This document shows, in pieces, positions 54,599-63,978 of a stretch of DNA of 64,000 nucleotides. The position numbers were made by a program, and so were the translations under genes. Location of the stretch: NCBI RefSeq assembly GCF_000773975.1, contig NZ_JRUQ01000027.1, positions 124,001 through 188,000 of the forward strand, given 5' to 3'. Below the pieces are notes generated by a model, which was given only the letters and a program-made list of their open reading frames with translations, was not told the origin of the DNA and ran no database searches. The DNA is from Erwinia typographi (GTDB lineage Bacteria > Pseudomonadota > Gammaproteobacteria > Enterobacterales > Enterobacteriaceae). Numbering within the stretch: the first letter of the stretch is position 1; each line of letters begins with the position of its first letter.

Positions 54599-55438
54599 AT
54601 GAAAATGAAGTTACTGTCTGGGACCATGCTGGCTTTGCCGCTGATGATGAGCTTCTCTGCGGCGCAGGCCGATGCGCTGTCAGATCTACAGGCGCGCGGC
54701 GAGTTAAATTGCGCGGTCTATTCTGATGTTCCCCCCTTTTCGTCACCCGATCCGCAAACCCGTCAGTTAGTGGGCATGGACATTGACCTTTGTACCGCGC
54801 TGGCGCAAAAGATGGGCCTGAAACTGAATCTGGTCCCCACTTCTGTTGAAGCGCGGATTGCGGTGATTGCCACCAAACGTGCCGATGTGCTGATCGCCAA
54901 CCTTGCCTATACCAAAACCCGCGGTAACCAGATCCAGTTCAGCGATCCCTACTATGTGGCGAAAGAGATGCTGCTGGTGAAAAAGCCGAACGTTGATAAA
55001 ACCCGTGCTGATTTTAAAGGCAAGCGTATCAGCGCCACCAAAGGCACTACCTCAGAGCAGTCAATCTATCTGGCCGGAGCGAAAGCCGTGACTTTCCAGG
55101 ACGCCGCCTCCGCTTTCCTCGCGCTGGAGCAGAATAAAGTGGTCGGCTTTGTCACCAACACCATGACCGGTATCAAAATGATCTCTCAGGCGAAAAAAGA
55201 TGGCATTGAGCTGGGGATGATCAAAGAGCCGATGGCGCTGGAGCCGATTGGCGTCGGCATGCAGAAGGGTGAGCCTGCGCTGCTGGCGAAGGTTAATACC
55301 AGCCTGAAGGCGATGGACGACGACGGCACCATCGACAAAATCTGGGATAAATGGATTGGACCTGGCACCGAATACAAAATGATTCGTGAAGAGAAGGTAC
55401 AGCCGTTATCCAGCCTTAAATTCGAACCTCTGGAATAA
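54599..55438 (+). CDS. ABC transporter amino-acid-binding protein (family 3)
   Basis: 279 residues from the ATG at 54599 (GGAGAG upstream); the open frame before it is not coding. Signal peptide ends near AQA|DAL. Typical SBP_bac_3 pattern: LQARGELNCAVYSDVPPFSS, GMDIDLCTALAQKMGLKLNL, VLIANLAYTKTRGNQIQFSD PYY. No permease or ATPase is adjacent. It precedes pxpB by three bases, so a ligand related to 5-oxoproline or glutamate is inferred. Confidence 0.85.
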   Translation: MKMKLLSGTMLALPLMMSFSAAQADALSDLQARGELNCAVYSDVPPFSSPDPQTRQLVGMDIDLCTALAQKMGLKLNLVPTSVEARIAVIATKRADVLIANLAYTKTRGNQIQFSDPYYVAKEMLLVKKPNVDKTRADFKGKRISATKGTTSEQSIYLAGAKAVTFQDAASAFLALEQNKVVGFVTNTMTGIKMISQAKKDGIELGMIKEPMALEPIGVGMQKGEPALLAKVNTSLKAMDDDGTIDKIWDKWIGPGTEYKMIREEKVQPLSSLKFEPLE

Positions 55439-55441
55439 TTG

Positions 55442-56152
55442 ATGACGATGCTGTCTCGCGAGGCGCCTTCCCGCGCCTCTTTTATTCTTGCCGGTCACGG
55501 CGACAAGGTGAAAATTTCTACCATCGGCAGCCGCGCCTGGCTGGTGGAAGCGCCGGGCGAGTTCGACCTCCCGGCCCAGCGCCGTATCTGGTCGCTGGCC
55601 GCGCTGCTTGCCGCCCGCGACGATGTGGAATCCCTGATCCCCGGCGTGACCAATCTCCTCGTTTTATTCCGTCAGACCCCGGTTAACTATGAGTCCACTC
55701 TCGCCCTGTTAAAGGGGTTGTGGGAGCAGGCTCAGGCGGTTAATCCGCGCGGCAAGCTGATAGAAATTCCGGTGATCTACGGGGGTGAGCACGCTACCGA
55801 TCTCGATGCCGTCTGTCAGCACACTGGCCTGACGGCGGCGGAAGTGATTCGACGCCATTCGCAGGGGAGTTACACGGTTTTTGCGCTGGGCAGCGCGCCG
55901 GGCTTTGCTTATCTGCACGGCCTCGATCCGACCCTTGCCACCCCGCGTAAAAAAGTTCCCTCGCTGAATATGCTGAAAGGCACCGTCACCATTGGCGGCG
56001 CGCAGGCGGGCGTCTCCGCGTTAACCGGGCCGAATGGCTGGAATGCGATTGGTTTTGCTGAACTAACGGTTTTTGATCCCTGGGCGGAGCAGCCAGCACT
56101 GATGGCGCCGGGGGACAGCGTGCGTTTTTTGGCCGAAAGGATCGAGCTGTGA
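55442..56152 (+). CDS. pxpB: 5-oxoprolinase subunit PxpB
   Basis: 236 residues of the KipI/PxpB family (allophanate hydrolase subunit 1 fold). Family marks: ESLIPGVTNLLVLF, IEIPVIYGGEHATDLD, LGSAPGFAYLHGLDP. With PxpA and PxpC it converts 5-oxoproline (pyroglutamate) to glutamate with ATP. Its TGA overlaps the GTG start of pxpC. ATG at 55448 is an alternative start. Confidence 0.9.
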   Translation: MTMLSREAPSRASFILAGHGDKVKISTIGSRAWLVEAPGEFDLPAQRRIWSLAALLAARDDVESLIPGVTNLLVLFRQTPVNYESTLALLKGLWEQAQAVNPRGKLIEIPVIYGGEHATDLDAVCQHTGLTAAEVIRRHSQGSYTVFALGSAPGFAYLHGLDPTLATPRKKVPSLNMLKGTVTIGGAQAGVSALTGPNGWNAIGFAELTVFDPWAEQPALMAPGDSVRFLAERIEL

Positions 56153-57135
56153 TTGAGATTATTAAAACCGGCCTGCTTAACACGGTGCAGGATTTGGGCC
56201 GCAGCGGATTTCGCCATATTGGCGTATCGGTCAGCGGCGTGATGGACGCGCTGGCGCTGCGGGCCGGTAATATTCTGACCGGCAACGATGAGAATGCCGC
56301 CTGTCTGGAGATTCAGCTGTTTCCGTTTCGCGTTCGTTTTTTACAGGACGCCAGCATTGCCATTACCGGCGCCGACTGTCGCGCCACCCTTGATGGCGAA
56401 GCGCTGCCGCCCTGGTGGGGCTGTGCGGTAAAGCAGGGGCAGGAGCTGGAGCTGCATTTCCCGCGCAGCGGCGCGCGTAGCTATCTCTGCGTCGCTGGCG
56501 GCATTGATGTGCCGGTGGTGATGGGGTCGCGCAGCACCGCGCTGCGCGGCAGCTTTGGCGGTCTTGAAGGGCGCTGGTTGCAGAAGGGCGATCGCCTGCC
56601 GATTGGTCCGACAGACGCACTGCCGCTTCCCGTTAGCGGCATGGGGATTGAGCCGCCTGCGGTGGCGATGGCCAGCCTCTTTCCCAGCGCTGACGACGGC
56701 GTGGTGCAGCTGCGCGCAATCCCTTCCGGTGAGTATCCGCTGTTCGCTGCCGACCATCAGCGCTTCTGGCAGCAGCGCTGGCAGGTCTCAATGCAGAGTA
56801 ACCGTACCGGGTATCGCCTCTCCGGCGAGCCGATTATGCCGGAAAAAGTGGTGGAGATGCGCTCCTATGGCCTGGTGCCCGGCATTGTCCAGGTGCCGCC
56901 AGCCGGGGAGCCGATTATTCAGCTGAGTGATGCTAATACCGCCGGTGGCTATCCGAAAATCGCCGGAATTATCGAAGAGGATTTATGGCGTCTGGGCCAG
57001 GTGCAGCCCGGTCAGTTTATCCAGCTGATTAAAAGCGATGCGCAGGAGGCGATTCGCGTTGCCGCTGGCATCGAACGCTGGCTGATGCGCCTGCGCGACA
57101 GCTGCCTGCCAATGAAAAAGGTCGTCGGTCTCTGA
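56149..57135 (+). CDS. pxpC: 5-oxoprolinase subunit PxpC
   Basis: 328 residues of the KipA/PxpC family (allophanate hydrolase subunit 2 fold). Starts at GTG, overlapping pxpB by four bases (GTGA). Marks: IKTGLLNTVQDLGRSGFRHI, MDALALRAGNILTGN, YLCVAGGIDVPVVMGSRST and GYPKIAGIIEEDL. Complex partner of PxpB. Confidence 0.92.
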   Translation: MIEIIKTGLLNTVQDLGRSGFRHIGVSVSGVMDALALRAGNILTGNDENAACLEIQLFPFRVRFLQDASIAITGADCRATLDGEALPPWWGCAVKQGQELELHFPRSGARSYLCVAGGIDVPVVMGSRSTALRGSFGGLEGRWLQKGDRLPIGPTDALPLPVSGMGIEPPAVAMASLFPSADDGVVQLRAIPSGEYPLFAADHQRFWQQRWQVSMQSNRTGYRLSGEPIMPEKVVEMRSYGLVPGIVQVPPAGEPIIQLSDANTAGGYPKIAGIIEEDLWRLGQVQPGQFIQLIKSDAQEAIRVAAGIERWLMRLRDSCLPMKKVVGL

Positions 57136-57161
57136 CCGTTGCCAACCTTGGGGAAATGCAG

Positions 57162-57932
57162 ATGAAGATCGATGTGAACTCGGATATGGGTGAAGGTTTT
57201 GGTGTTTATCAACTGTGTGATGATGCTGCGCTGATGCAGGTGGTTTCTTCCGCCAATATCGCCTGCGGTTTTCATGCTGGCGATGTGGATATCATGACGC
57301 GAATGGTGCGGCTGGCGAAGCAGCAGGGTGTCGGCATTGGCGCACACCCCGGCCTGCCGGATCGTCAGGGCTTCGGCCGCAAAGAGCTGCCGTTCAGCGC
57401 CGATCAGATCTGCCAGCAGGTGGTGTATCAGCTTGGCGCGCTGCGCGCCATCGCCGCCGCAGAAGGGGTCAGGGTGGCGCATCTTAGTTTTCACGCGGCG
57501 ATGGGCAATATGATCAACCGTGACCGGGCGCTGGCACAGCAGGTGATGCAGTCGGTAGCGCGTATTGATCCGCAGCTGATTATCTTTTCCCAGCCCGACA
57601 CCTTTGTCGAGCAGGCGGCGCAAGACTGCGGGCTGCCGACGCTGACCATTTTCCTTGCCGACCGGGCGTATGATGCGCTTGGGCAACTGGTGCCAAGAGG
57701 CATCGCTGGCGCGGTCATTAAAGAAGAGTCGGCGGTGCGTGCGCGCGTGCGCCAGTTTTTACTGGAAGGGACGGTCACGACCTTCGAGGGGCAGCCGCTT
57801 GCGGTGCGCGCCCGATCGATCCTGATCCACAGCGACACGCCGGGATCGGTTGAACTGGCCAGCATTGTCTGCAGCGAAATTGAAGCGAATGGCGGCACGG
57901 TAGCGCCAGCATCAGAGGTTATCGCGCAGTAG
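57162..57932 (+). CDS. pxpA: 5-oxoprolinase subunit PxpA (LamB/YcsF family)
   Basis: 256 residues from the ATG at 57162 (GGGGA seven bases upstream; ATG 57156 is too close to it). KIDVNSDMGEGFGVYQ opens the protein and IACGFHAGDVDIM follows; both are LamB/YcsF marks. Hydrolysis subunit of the ATP-dependent 5-oxoprolinase. Gene order here is pxpB-pxpC-pxpA. Confidence 0.93.
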   Translation: MKIDVNSDMGEGFGVYQLCDDAALMQVVSSANIACGFHAGDVDIMTRMVRLAKQQGVGIGAHPGLPDRQGFGRKELPFSADQICQQVVYQLGALRAIAAAEGVRVAHLSFHAAMGNMINRDRALAQQVMQSVARIDPQLIIFSQPDTFVEQAAQDCGLPTLTIFLADRAYDALGQLVPRGIAGAVIKEESAVRARVRQFLLEGTVTTFEGQPLAVRARSILIHSDTPGSVELASIVCSEIEANGGTVAPASEVIAQ

Positions 57933-57948
57933 ATCCCCAGAGGTGCAG

Positions 57949-58848
57949 ATGAATACCCGGCGACTGAAAGCATTTATCACCATTGTGGATATGGGCAGCA
58001 TCACCCGGGCAGCGGATGCCTTGCATATCGCCCAGCCAGCTCTCAGCCAGCAGTTGGTATCTCTGGAAGAGCACTTCAAACGCAAGCTGTTAATTCGTAG
58101 TCAGCAGGGAGTGGTGCCGACCGAAGCGGGGAAAGTGCTCTACAGCCACGCTAACGCCATTCTGCGCCAGCTGGGGCAGGCGGAGGTCGATGTGCTGGAT
58201 GCCGGGCAGGCTCTCTCCGGTCGGGTATCCGTCGGCCTGGCGCCCTTTAGCGTTGCCGCTACCTTAGCCATGCCGCTATTAACCGAAATGCGCAAACGCC
58301 ATCCGGGAATCCTGTTGCACCTGGTGGAAAGCGTCGGCCAGGCCTACAGCCAGCTGGTTTCCAACGGACATCTGGAGATCGCCCTGCTGCACGGCAGCGG
58401 CGGTATTAAAGGGCTGCACTACGAACCGCTGGTGGTGGAGGAGTTCTTTTTTGTCGCCCACGCGGACTTTGATTTCGATGATGAAGGCGGGCCGGTGAAT
58501 GTCAGCCAACTGAGCAGCCTGCCAATGCTGCTGCCGCCAGCGTATAACTTTGTTCGTCGCGCTATCGATCGGGTTTTTAGCCAGCAGGGCGCGGCGATCA
58601 ATATTGTCGGCGAGCTGGAAGCGGTAAAAAGTATTGCCCGCGCCGTTGATGCCGGGTTGGGGGTGACGATTATGCCGAAAGCGATTGCCGGGCGCATTCA
58701 GTCAGAATCAAGGGATGTGATTATTCGCTCGATTGCCGATCCTGGCATAGAAGAGACTTTGTCCCTGTGCGTCTCCGACCGTACGCCAATGTCTGAACCT
58801 GCCGCTGCGGTGAGAGAATTACTGCTGGAGCTGACTTCAGGATTGTAA
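57949..58848 (+). CDS. LysR-family regulator (Nac-like)
   Basis: 299 residues from the ATG at 57949 (AGAGG upstream). N-terminal wHTH FITIVDMGSITRAADALHIA QPALSQQL and a C-terminal substrate-binding domain. The sequence resembles the Nac branch (nitrogen assimilation control) in overall form, with no certain assignment. It starts 16 bases after pxpA on the same strand, so it probably controls the pxp locus and may respond to an amino-acid ligand or to nitrogen status. Confidence 0.85.
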   Translation: MNTRRLKAFITIVDMGSITRAADALHIAQPALSQQLVSLEEHFKRKLLIRSQQGVVPTEAGKVLYSHANAILRQLGQAEVDVLDAGQALSGRVSVGLAPFSVAATLAMPLLTEMRKRHPGILLHLVESVGQAYSQLVSNGHLEIALLHGSGGIKGLHYEPLVVEEFFFVAHADFDFDDEGGPVNVSQLSSLPMLLPPAYNFVRRAIDRVFSQQGAAINIVGELEAVKSIARAVDAGLGVTIMPKAIAGRIQSESRDVIIRSIADPGIEETLSLCVSDRTPMSEPAAAVRELLLELTSGL

Positions 58849-58880
58849 CCGCCAGGGGCGGGATAACGCCCGCCTCTGGT

Positions 58881-59573
58881 TTAAAGCATCGCTTCTTTAC
58901 GGCAATTAATCAGCAGTTCCGCCACTGACAGCGTGTTTGGCAGACGCAGCAACAGCTCAACCATCTCGGCTAAATCTTCCGGTTGCGTCATCTCCTCACG
59001 GGTAACCTCGGTTTCACCGACGGTCATATCCGTCGCAATATAGCCAGGACAAAGCGCGGTAGCGCGGACTCCGCGATCCCAGCACTCCTGACGAATACCA
59101 TGCGTCAGCGCCACCACGGCAAACTTGGTCATCGCATAGCCCACATTGCTGCCGACCCGGCGTCCGGCCAGCGAGGCGACGTTGATGATGCGTCCGTTGC
59201 CGCACTTAAACAGAAATGGCAGCGCGGCACGACTGAGACGCAGCGGCCCTTTGACGTTAATTTTCCACATCTCATCAAGAGCGCCTTCATCCTCGTCCAT
59301 CACCCGCAGGCGTGGGTTGATTCCGGCGCAGTTCACCAGGGCATCGATGCGGCCATACTGCCGCTGGGTCGCCGCTACCCATGCTTCGCCGCTGCCGGAT
59401 TCGCTGGCATCGTACTGACAAACCAGCAGGCCCTCGCGGCCTGCCAGTGACGCCGGGTTACGCACCCCGGCGGAAACGGTAAATCCTGCCTGGAGTAAAC
59501 GCTCAGTAATATGTAAACCGAGGCCGCGAGAGGCCCCGGAAACCATTACCACACGTTGTGCTGTGTCGAGCAT
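58881..59573 (-). CDS. Short-chain dehydrogenase/reductase
   Basis: 230 residues, classical SDR. VSGASRGLGLHI (TGxxxGxG) near the N-terminus, NCAGINP (NNAG), a Ser in NVASLAG and the YAMTK motif of the active site are all present. NAD(P)-linked oxidoreductase of unknown substrate. ATG 59573 has the better spacing to GAGGA. It follows the aminotransferase by 11 bases in the same operon. Confidence 0.88.
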   Translation of the reverse strand: MLDTAQRVVMVSGASRGLGLHITERLLQAGFTVSAGVRNPASLAGREGLLVCQYDASESGSGEAWVAATQRQYGRIDALVNCAGINPRLRVMDEDEGALDEMWKINVKGPLRLSRAALPFLFKCGNGRIINVASLAGRRVGSNVGYAMTKFAVVALTHGIRQECWDRGVRATALCPGYIATDMTVGETEVTREEMTQPEDLAEMVELLLRLPNTLSVAELLINCRKEAML

Positions 59574-59584
59574 GATCATTTTCC

Positions 59585-60787
59585 TCAGTGAATGCCGGCG
59601 CAGAAGGCAGCGATACGGTCACAGCCTTCCTGCAACATCTCCATGCTGGTGGCGTAGGAGAGGCGGAAGTAGGGGCTCATGCCATAAGCCGCGCCCTGCA
59701 CGGTGACCACATGCTGCTCTTCGATCAGCGCCAGCACGAAATCGGCATCGTTGCTGATTGGACGGCCGCCGGCGCTGGTTTTGCCGATAAATGCCGCGAT
59801 ATTGACGAACAGGTAAAACGCGCCCTGCGGCTTATGGCAACTCAGGCCGTCAACCGAGGTCAGCCTTTCCAGCACATAGTCACGGCGCTGGCGATAGATG
59901 GCGGCGCGCTCTTTCAGCAGATCCTGTGGGCCATCAAGCACCGCAACCGCCGCGGCCTGGGTCAGCGTGGTCACGCCGCCGCTGTTCTGGGTGTTGACGT
60001 TGCTCATCGCTTTGATCAGATCTTTCGGGCCGCCGCAGAAGCCAAGACGCCAGCCGGTCATTGAGTAAGCCTTGGAGACGCCGTTGACGGTCAGCACCCG
60101 ATCAAACAGGCGCGGTTCCACTTCCGCCAGGGTGTAAAAGGTGACGTCATCGTAAATCAGGTGTTCGTAGATATCGTCGGTCATGATCCACACCTGCGGA
60201 TAGCGCAGCATCACATCAGCGATGGCCTGCATCTCGGCGCGGGTGGCTACGGAACCGGTCGGGTTGCTCGGATAGTTCAGCAGCAACCATTTGGTTTTCG
60301 GCGTGATCGCCGCTTCCAGATCTGCCGGGTAAGGCTTAAAGCCATTCTCCTGCGGACAGGCGACCGGCACCGGGATACCCCCGGCAAATTTGACGATATC
60401 GGCATAGCTAATCCACGACGGCGTGGGGATCACCACCTCATCACCCGGATTGATGGTTGCCAGAATAGCGTTAAAGATAATCTGCTTGGCGCCGCCCGCC
60501 GTCAGGATCTGACTGATGTCGTAGTCCAGATTGTTATCACGCTTAAATTTGCGCTGGATTGCCGCCCGCAGTGCCGGAGTGCCGTCGGTTGGCGGATAAC
60601 GCGTGTCGCCAGCGCGCGCGGCGGCGTAGGCGGCTTCGGTCGCGTGTTCCGGGGTTGGGAAATCCGGCTCGCCGGTAGAGAGGCCGACAACATGCACTCC
60701 CTGGGCAGCAAGATCTCGCGCTTTCTGGGTCATGGCGACGGAGGCAGAAACGGTAACATTCTTTAAGCGATCGGCAATATCAGGCAT
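59585..60787 (-). CDS. Class I aminotransferase (PLP)
   Basis: 400 residues from MPDIADRLKN at 60787. Fold-type I landmarks: VVGLSTGEPDFPTPEH, NYPSNPTGSVATRAEM, TDDIYEHLIYDD, and the PLP lysine in NGVSKAYSMTGWRLGF, giving an AspB-like (aminotransferase Ib) protein. Substrate open: aspartate, or other amino acids. Divergent from the ABC transporter genes across a 388-bp region, with the SDR downstream. Confidence 0.88.
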   Translation of the reverse strand: MPDIADRLKNVTVSASVAMTQKARDLAAQGVHVVGLSTGEPDFPTPEHATEAAYAAARAGDTRYPPTDGTPALRAAIQRKFKRDNNLDYDISQILTAGGAKQIIFNAILATINPGDEVVIPTPSWISYADIVKFAGGIPVPVACPQENGFKPYPADLEAAITPKTKWLLLNYPSNPTGSVATRAEMQAIADVMLRYPQVWIMTDDIYEHLIYDDVTFYTLAEVEPRLFDRVLTVNGVSKAYSMTGWRLGFCGGPKDLIKAMSNVNTQNSGGVTTLTQAAAVAVLDGPQDLLKERAAIYRQRRDYVLERLTSVDGLSCHKPQGAFYLFVNIAAFIGKTSAGGRPISNDADFVLALIEEQHVVTVQGAAYGMSPYFRLSYATSMEMLQEGCDRIAAFCAGIH

Positions 60788-61175
60788 GGTCCTGGATTCC
60801 AAAGTCATTAGTCAGTGAAAATTAGCGAGAAGACGGGGTGTTCAGAAGAAGAATAATTATGAAAGGGTTAAACAATCCAATAGCGCTTTGTTTTGGTGAC
60901 ATAACACAAAACAATATCTGCACAGAAACGCCCCCATCGGGCGACTTAGTGTTCCGCTTATGATCATAACGGGAAAAGGTAGCCACATAATGAAAATGTA
61001 TTGTTCTTTGGTCAGTAAATCATATTACCGTTTCGTGACGACGAAAATTAAATGCTAACTCATTTTATTCAACGAGTTATAAAAATGTCGCGGTTTTTCT
61101 GTTCCTACACCAATGCTTACGCTAGCGATTTATCCTTAATCGAAGAAAGTTATTAGCTTGCTTACAGGAAATCCG
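60788..61175. other. Divergent control region
   Basis: 388 bp between the aminotransferase and the ABC transporter. It contains the inverted repeat TTGTTTTG...CAAAACAA (60888-60914) and AT-rich stretches suited to two promoters. No gene seen. Confidence 0.45.
60888..60914. promoter_or_regulatory. Inverted repeat, possible operator
   Basis: TTGTTTTG (60888-60895) and CAAAACAA (60907-60914) with an 11-base spacer, about 100 bp upstream of the aminotransferase start. A LysR- or GntR-type site is possible; no regulator next to it. Confidence 0.3.
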
Positions 61176-62078
61176 ATGACTGATATTCCCGCGCCACTGT
61201 ATCGAATAAAAAGGCTAACCCTCTGGCACTCTCCGGCATGGTTAATTGTACCTTTACTCGCCTTTCAGCTGTTTTTCTTTTTTGCTCCGGCGGTACGCCT
61301 GATGTTTTTTAGCCTCATGACGCAAACCCCAGACGGAAATATCGGCGCGCCCTATACCTTTGAACATTATCTGCATTTTTTCCAGGTGGCGTTATATAGC
61401 GAAGTGCTGATCAATACCTTGCGTATCAGTGTGATCACCGCAGTCATTGCCGCGCTGCTGGCCTATCCGGTGGCATCGGTGCTGGTACGCGGCAATGCCA
61501 CGGTGTCGCGCATTATGACGCTAATTATTATCGCGCCGCTGGCGGTAAGCGTGGTGGTACGGGCGTATGGCTGGCAGTTAATTTTAAATAATGGCCCGGG
61601 CGGACTGGTCAATTATGTGCTGCTGCATCTGGGGGTGATTGAGCGTCCCACTTCACTGATGTTTACCAGTTGGGCGGTGATTATTGGCTCGCTGCATATC
61701 TTCTTCCCGATGATGGTGCTGCCGCTAGCCTCCGCGCTCGGCAAAATCGATCCTAATCTGCAATCTGCCGCTCGCACCCTCGGCGCGCCGCCGTGGAGTG
61801 TTTTTCTGCGCGTTACGCTGCCGCTAAGCCTGCCGGGGCTGGTGGCCGGGATGACGCTGGTCTTCTCGCTGGCGGCCGGTTCTTATGTGATCCCGGCGCT
61901 GATTGGCGGCCCGCGCTCGCAGATGCTCGGCAACCTGGCGGAGCAGCAGATTGTCGCGGTGTATGACTGGCCGTTTGGCGCCACCATCGCCACCATCCTG
62001 GTATTTATCGTTATTGCGGTAAACACCCTGTCGATGAAACTGCTTGGCGGACGTCGTTTGCCGGGAGAGCGCAAATGA
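61176..62078 (+). CDS. ABC transporter permease (PotB-like)
   Basis: 300 residues from the ATG at 61176 (AGGA upstream; a TTG at 61158 is also in frame). Six hydrophobic helices and the EAA-type loop SAARTLGAPPWSVFLRVTLP LSLPG. Belongs to the spermidine/putrescine or 2-aminoethylphosphonate-type permeases. Overlaps the next permease by four bases (ATGA). Confidence 0.88.
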   Translation: MTDIPAPLYRIKRLTLWHSPAWLIVPLLAFQLFFFFAPAVRLMFFSLMTQTPDGNIGAPYTFEHYLHFFQVALYSEVLINTLRISVITAVIAALLAYPVASVLVRGNATVSRIMTLIIIAPLAVSVVVRAYGWQLILNNGPGGLVNYVLLHLGVIERPTSLMFTSWAVIIGSLHIFFPMMVLPLASALGKIDPNLQSAARTLGAPPWSVFLRVTLPLSLPGLVAGMTLVFSLAAGSYVIPALIGGPRSQMLGNLAEQQIVAVYDWPFGATIATILVFIVIAVNTLSMKLLGGRRLPGERK

Positions 62079-62878
62079 CGAATAACTTACGTGGTTTCGC
62101 GGCATGGGTACTGTATGGCATTGCCGCCGCGATGATGATTTTTATCATCACCCCGATTGTGCTGATTGTGGCGATCTCTTTTTCCGATGGCTATTTCGTC
62201 AGCTTTCCCCCCACCGGCTTTACCCTTGAGTGGTACAGCAAAGTCTTAGCCAATAGCGAGTTTATTGAGGCGCTGCTGTTCAGTACCTTGCTGTCGATTG
62301 GCACCACGCTGTTATCGTTGTTGTTAGGCGTTCCGGCGGCCTTTGCGCTGGTACGCGGCAACCTGCCGTTTTCCTCAATGTGCAAAGGTTTACTGCTGTC
62401 GCCGCTGATTTTTCCGGTGCTGATCACCGGCCTGGCGCTGCTGCAACTGTTCTCCGGCTACGGCTGGAGCAACGTGAAGCTCAACCTGCTGCTGGCGCAT
62501 ACGGTAGTGACCTCTCCTTATGTGGTGCGCACGGTGCTGACCAGCCTTGAACTGATCAATCCCAGCCTTGAAGAGGCGGCGCGGACCCTTGGCGCCAGCC
62601 GCTGGGCGACCTTTCGCCAGGTGATCTTCCCGCAGATTGTACCGGGCGTCACCTCGGGCGCCATCTTCTGTTTTATGGTTTCTTTCGATAATTATCCGGT
62701 GTCGATGTGGCTGGCGGACTCACAGAATACTCCGGTTCCTGTGGTGCTCTACCGCCAGATCGGCACGGTTTTCGATCCCTCAGTAGCAACGATGTCCACG
62801 TTAATAATTGTCCTGGCAACGGTAGTCGTACTGGCACTGGAAAAGCTGGTTGGTCTGCGTCGCGCCATGGCCGCATAA
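62075..62878 (+). CDS. ABC transporter permease (PotC-like)
   Basis: 267 residues with six helices and the loop EEAARTLGASRWATFRQVIF PQIVPG. Partner of the preceding permease. Coupled by overlap and followed by the binding-protein gene after 29 bases. Confidence 0.9.
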   Translation: MTNNLRGFAAWVLYGIAAAMMIFIITPIVLIVAISFSDGYFVSFPPTGFTLEWYSKVLANSEFIEALLFSTLLSIGTTLLSLLLGVPAAFALVRGNLPFSSMCKGLLLSPLIFPVLITGLALLQLFSGYGWSNVKLNLLLAHTVVTSPYVVRTVLTSLELINPSLEEAARTLGASRWATFRQVIFPQIVPGVTSGAIFCFMVSFDNYPVSMWLADSQNTPVPVVLYRQIGTVFDPSVATMSTLIIVLATVVVLALEKLVGLRRAMAA

Positions 62879-62907
62879 CATTTCACCCCAATACCAGAGG
62901 AAGCAGT

Positions 62908-63972
62908 ATGACATCCATGAAGCGACGTACCTTTTTGAAGGCAGTGGCGGGCACCGCGATGCTGCCTTATCTCAATATCAAAGCGAATGCGGCCGATCGT
63001 ATTTTGCAGGTAGGGGTGTATAACTCGGCGCAGGGCGCGCTGATTAAGAAAGAGATCCTGCCCGCGTTCGAAAAAGAGTACAGCTGTCGCGTGCTGACCA
63101 CCGAAGGCGCCACCCTCGCCAATATCGCCGCACTGCGCGCCACCAGGAAAAAACCGGTGTTCAGCGTGATGTCGATGGACGATATCGGCGTGCCGCAGGC
63201 GAAGGAGGAGGGATTAATTGAACAGCTACCGGTGGATGAGATCCCGAACCTGAAAAATGTGTTCGATCGCTATCTGCTGGGCAACGGTTACGGCGTTGGC
63301 TTCTCGGTTTCGATGGCGGGCCTGTTTATTAATCCGCAGATGACGCAGCCGATTAAAAGCTATGCGGAGATTTTCGAGCCGAAATATGCTCACCAGATGA
63401 TCCTCAACACGCCGAAAAATACCCAAAGTATTCTGATGCTGATTGTGGCAGCCGCGCTGGCTACCGGCAAGCCATTGCAGGAAGCGCAGTACGAGCTTGA
63501 TAAAGGCTGGGAAAAACTGGCGCAGCTGAAAGCCAACGTGATGACGGTGTATGACGGTGAAGCGCAGGTGATGATGGTGGCGCAGGGCCAGGCGCTGGTC
63601 GGCGGTATTGAGTACTCGAAAGCGATCTATCCGCATACCAAAAAAGGCATCCCGCTGGATATGACCTATCCGAAAGAGGGCGCCTTTACCGGTATTAACG
63701 GCCTGGCGCTGGTGAAGGATGCGCCGCAGCGTGAGCTGGGGCTGGCCTGGATTAACCGTTTGCTGGAGCCTTCGGTGCAGAAAATGCTGGCGGAGGTCAC
63801 CCTCAGTGCGCCAACGGTGCGCGGGATTGAGTTTGATCAGCAAACCCTGAAATACCTTGCTTATCCTGAAGACAAAATGACATCGCTGAACCTGTTTACG
63901 CCAGACTGGACCTACATCATTCCGCGCCGCGCCGAGCTGCTGGAAAAATATAATCAGACATTCACCGGGTAA
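62908..63972 (+). CDS. ABC transporter solute-binding protein (PotD-like, Tat-type signal)
   Basis: 354 residues from the ATG at 62908 with AGAGGAAG upstream. The N-terminus KRRTFLKAVAGTAML suggests a Tat export signal (R-R-x-F-L-K). Family 1 / PotD-like fold: the mature part starts near AADRILQVGVYNSAQG. Ligand not readable; a cation such as a polyamine or an opine-like compound is possible. Confidence 0.88.
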   Translation: MTSMKRRTFLKAVAGTAMLPYLNIKANAADRILQVGVYNSAQGALIKKEILPAFEKEYSCRVLTTEGATLANIAALRATRKKPVFSVMSMDDIGVPQAKEEGLIEQLPVDEIPNLKNVFDRYLLGNGYGVGFSVSMAGLFINPQMTQPIKSYAEIFEPKYAHQMILNTPKNTQSILMLIVAAALATGKPLQEAQYELDKGWEKLAQLKANVMTVYDGEAQVMMVAQGQALVGGIEYSKAIYPHTKKGIPLDMTYPKEGAFTGINGLALVKDAPQRELGLAWINRLLEPSVQKMLAEVTLSAPTVRGIEFDQQTLKYLAYPEDKMTSLNLFTPDWTYIIPRRAELLEKYNQTFTG

Positions 63973-63978
63973 TCGATT

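Noticed and set aside
55709-57686. Several long minus-strand open frames over pxpB, pxpC and pxpA
   Set aside because: GC-rich shadows opposite well-conserved genes.
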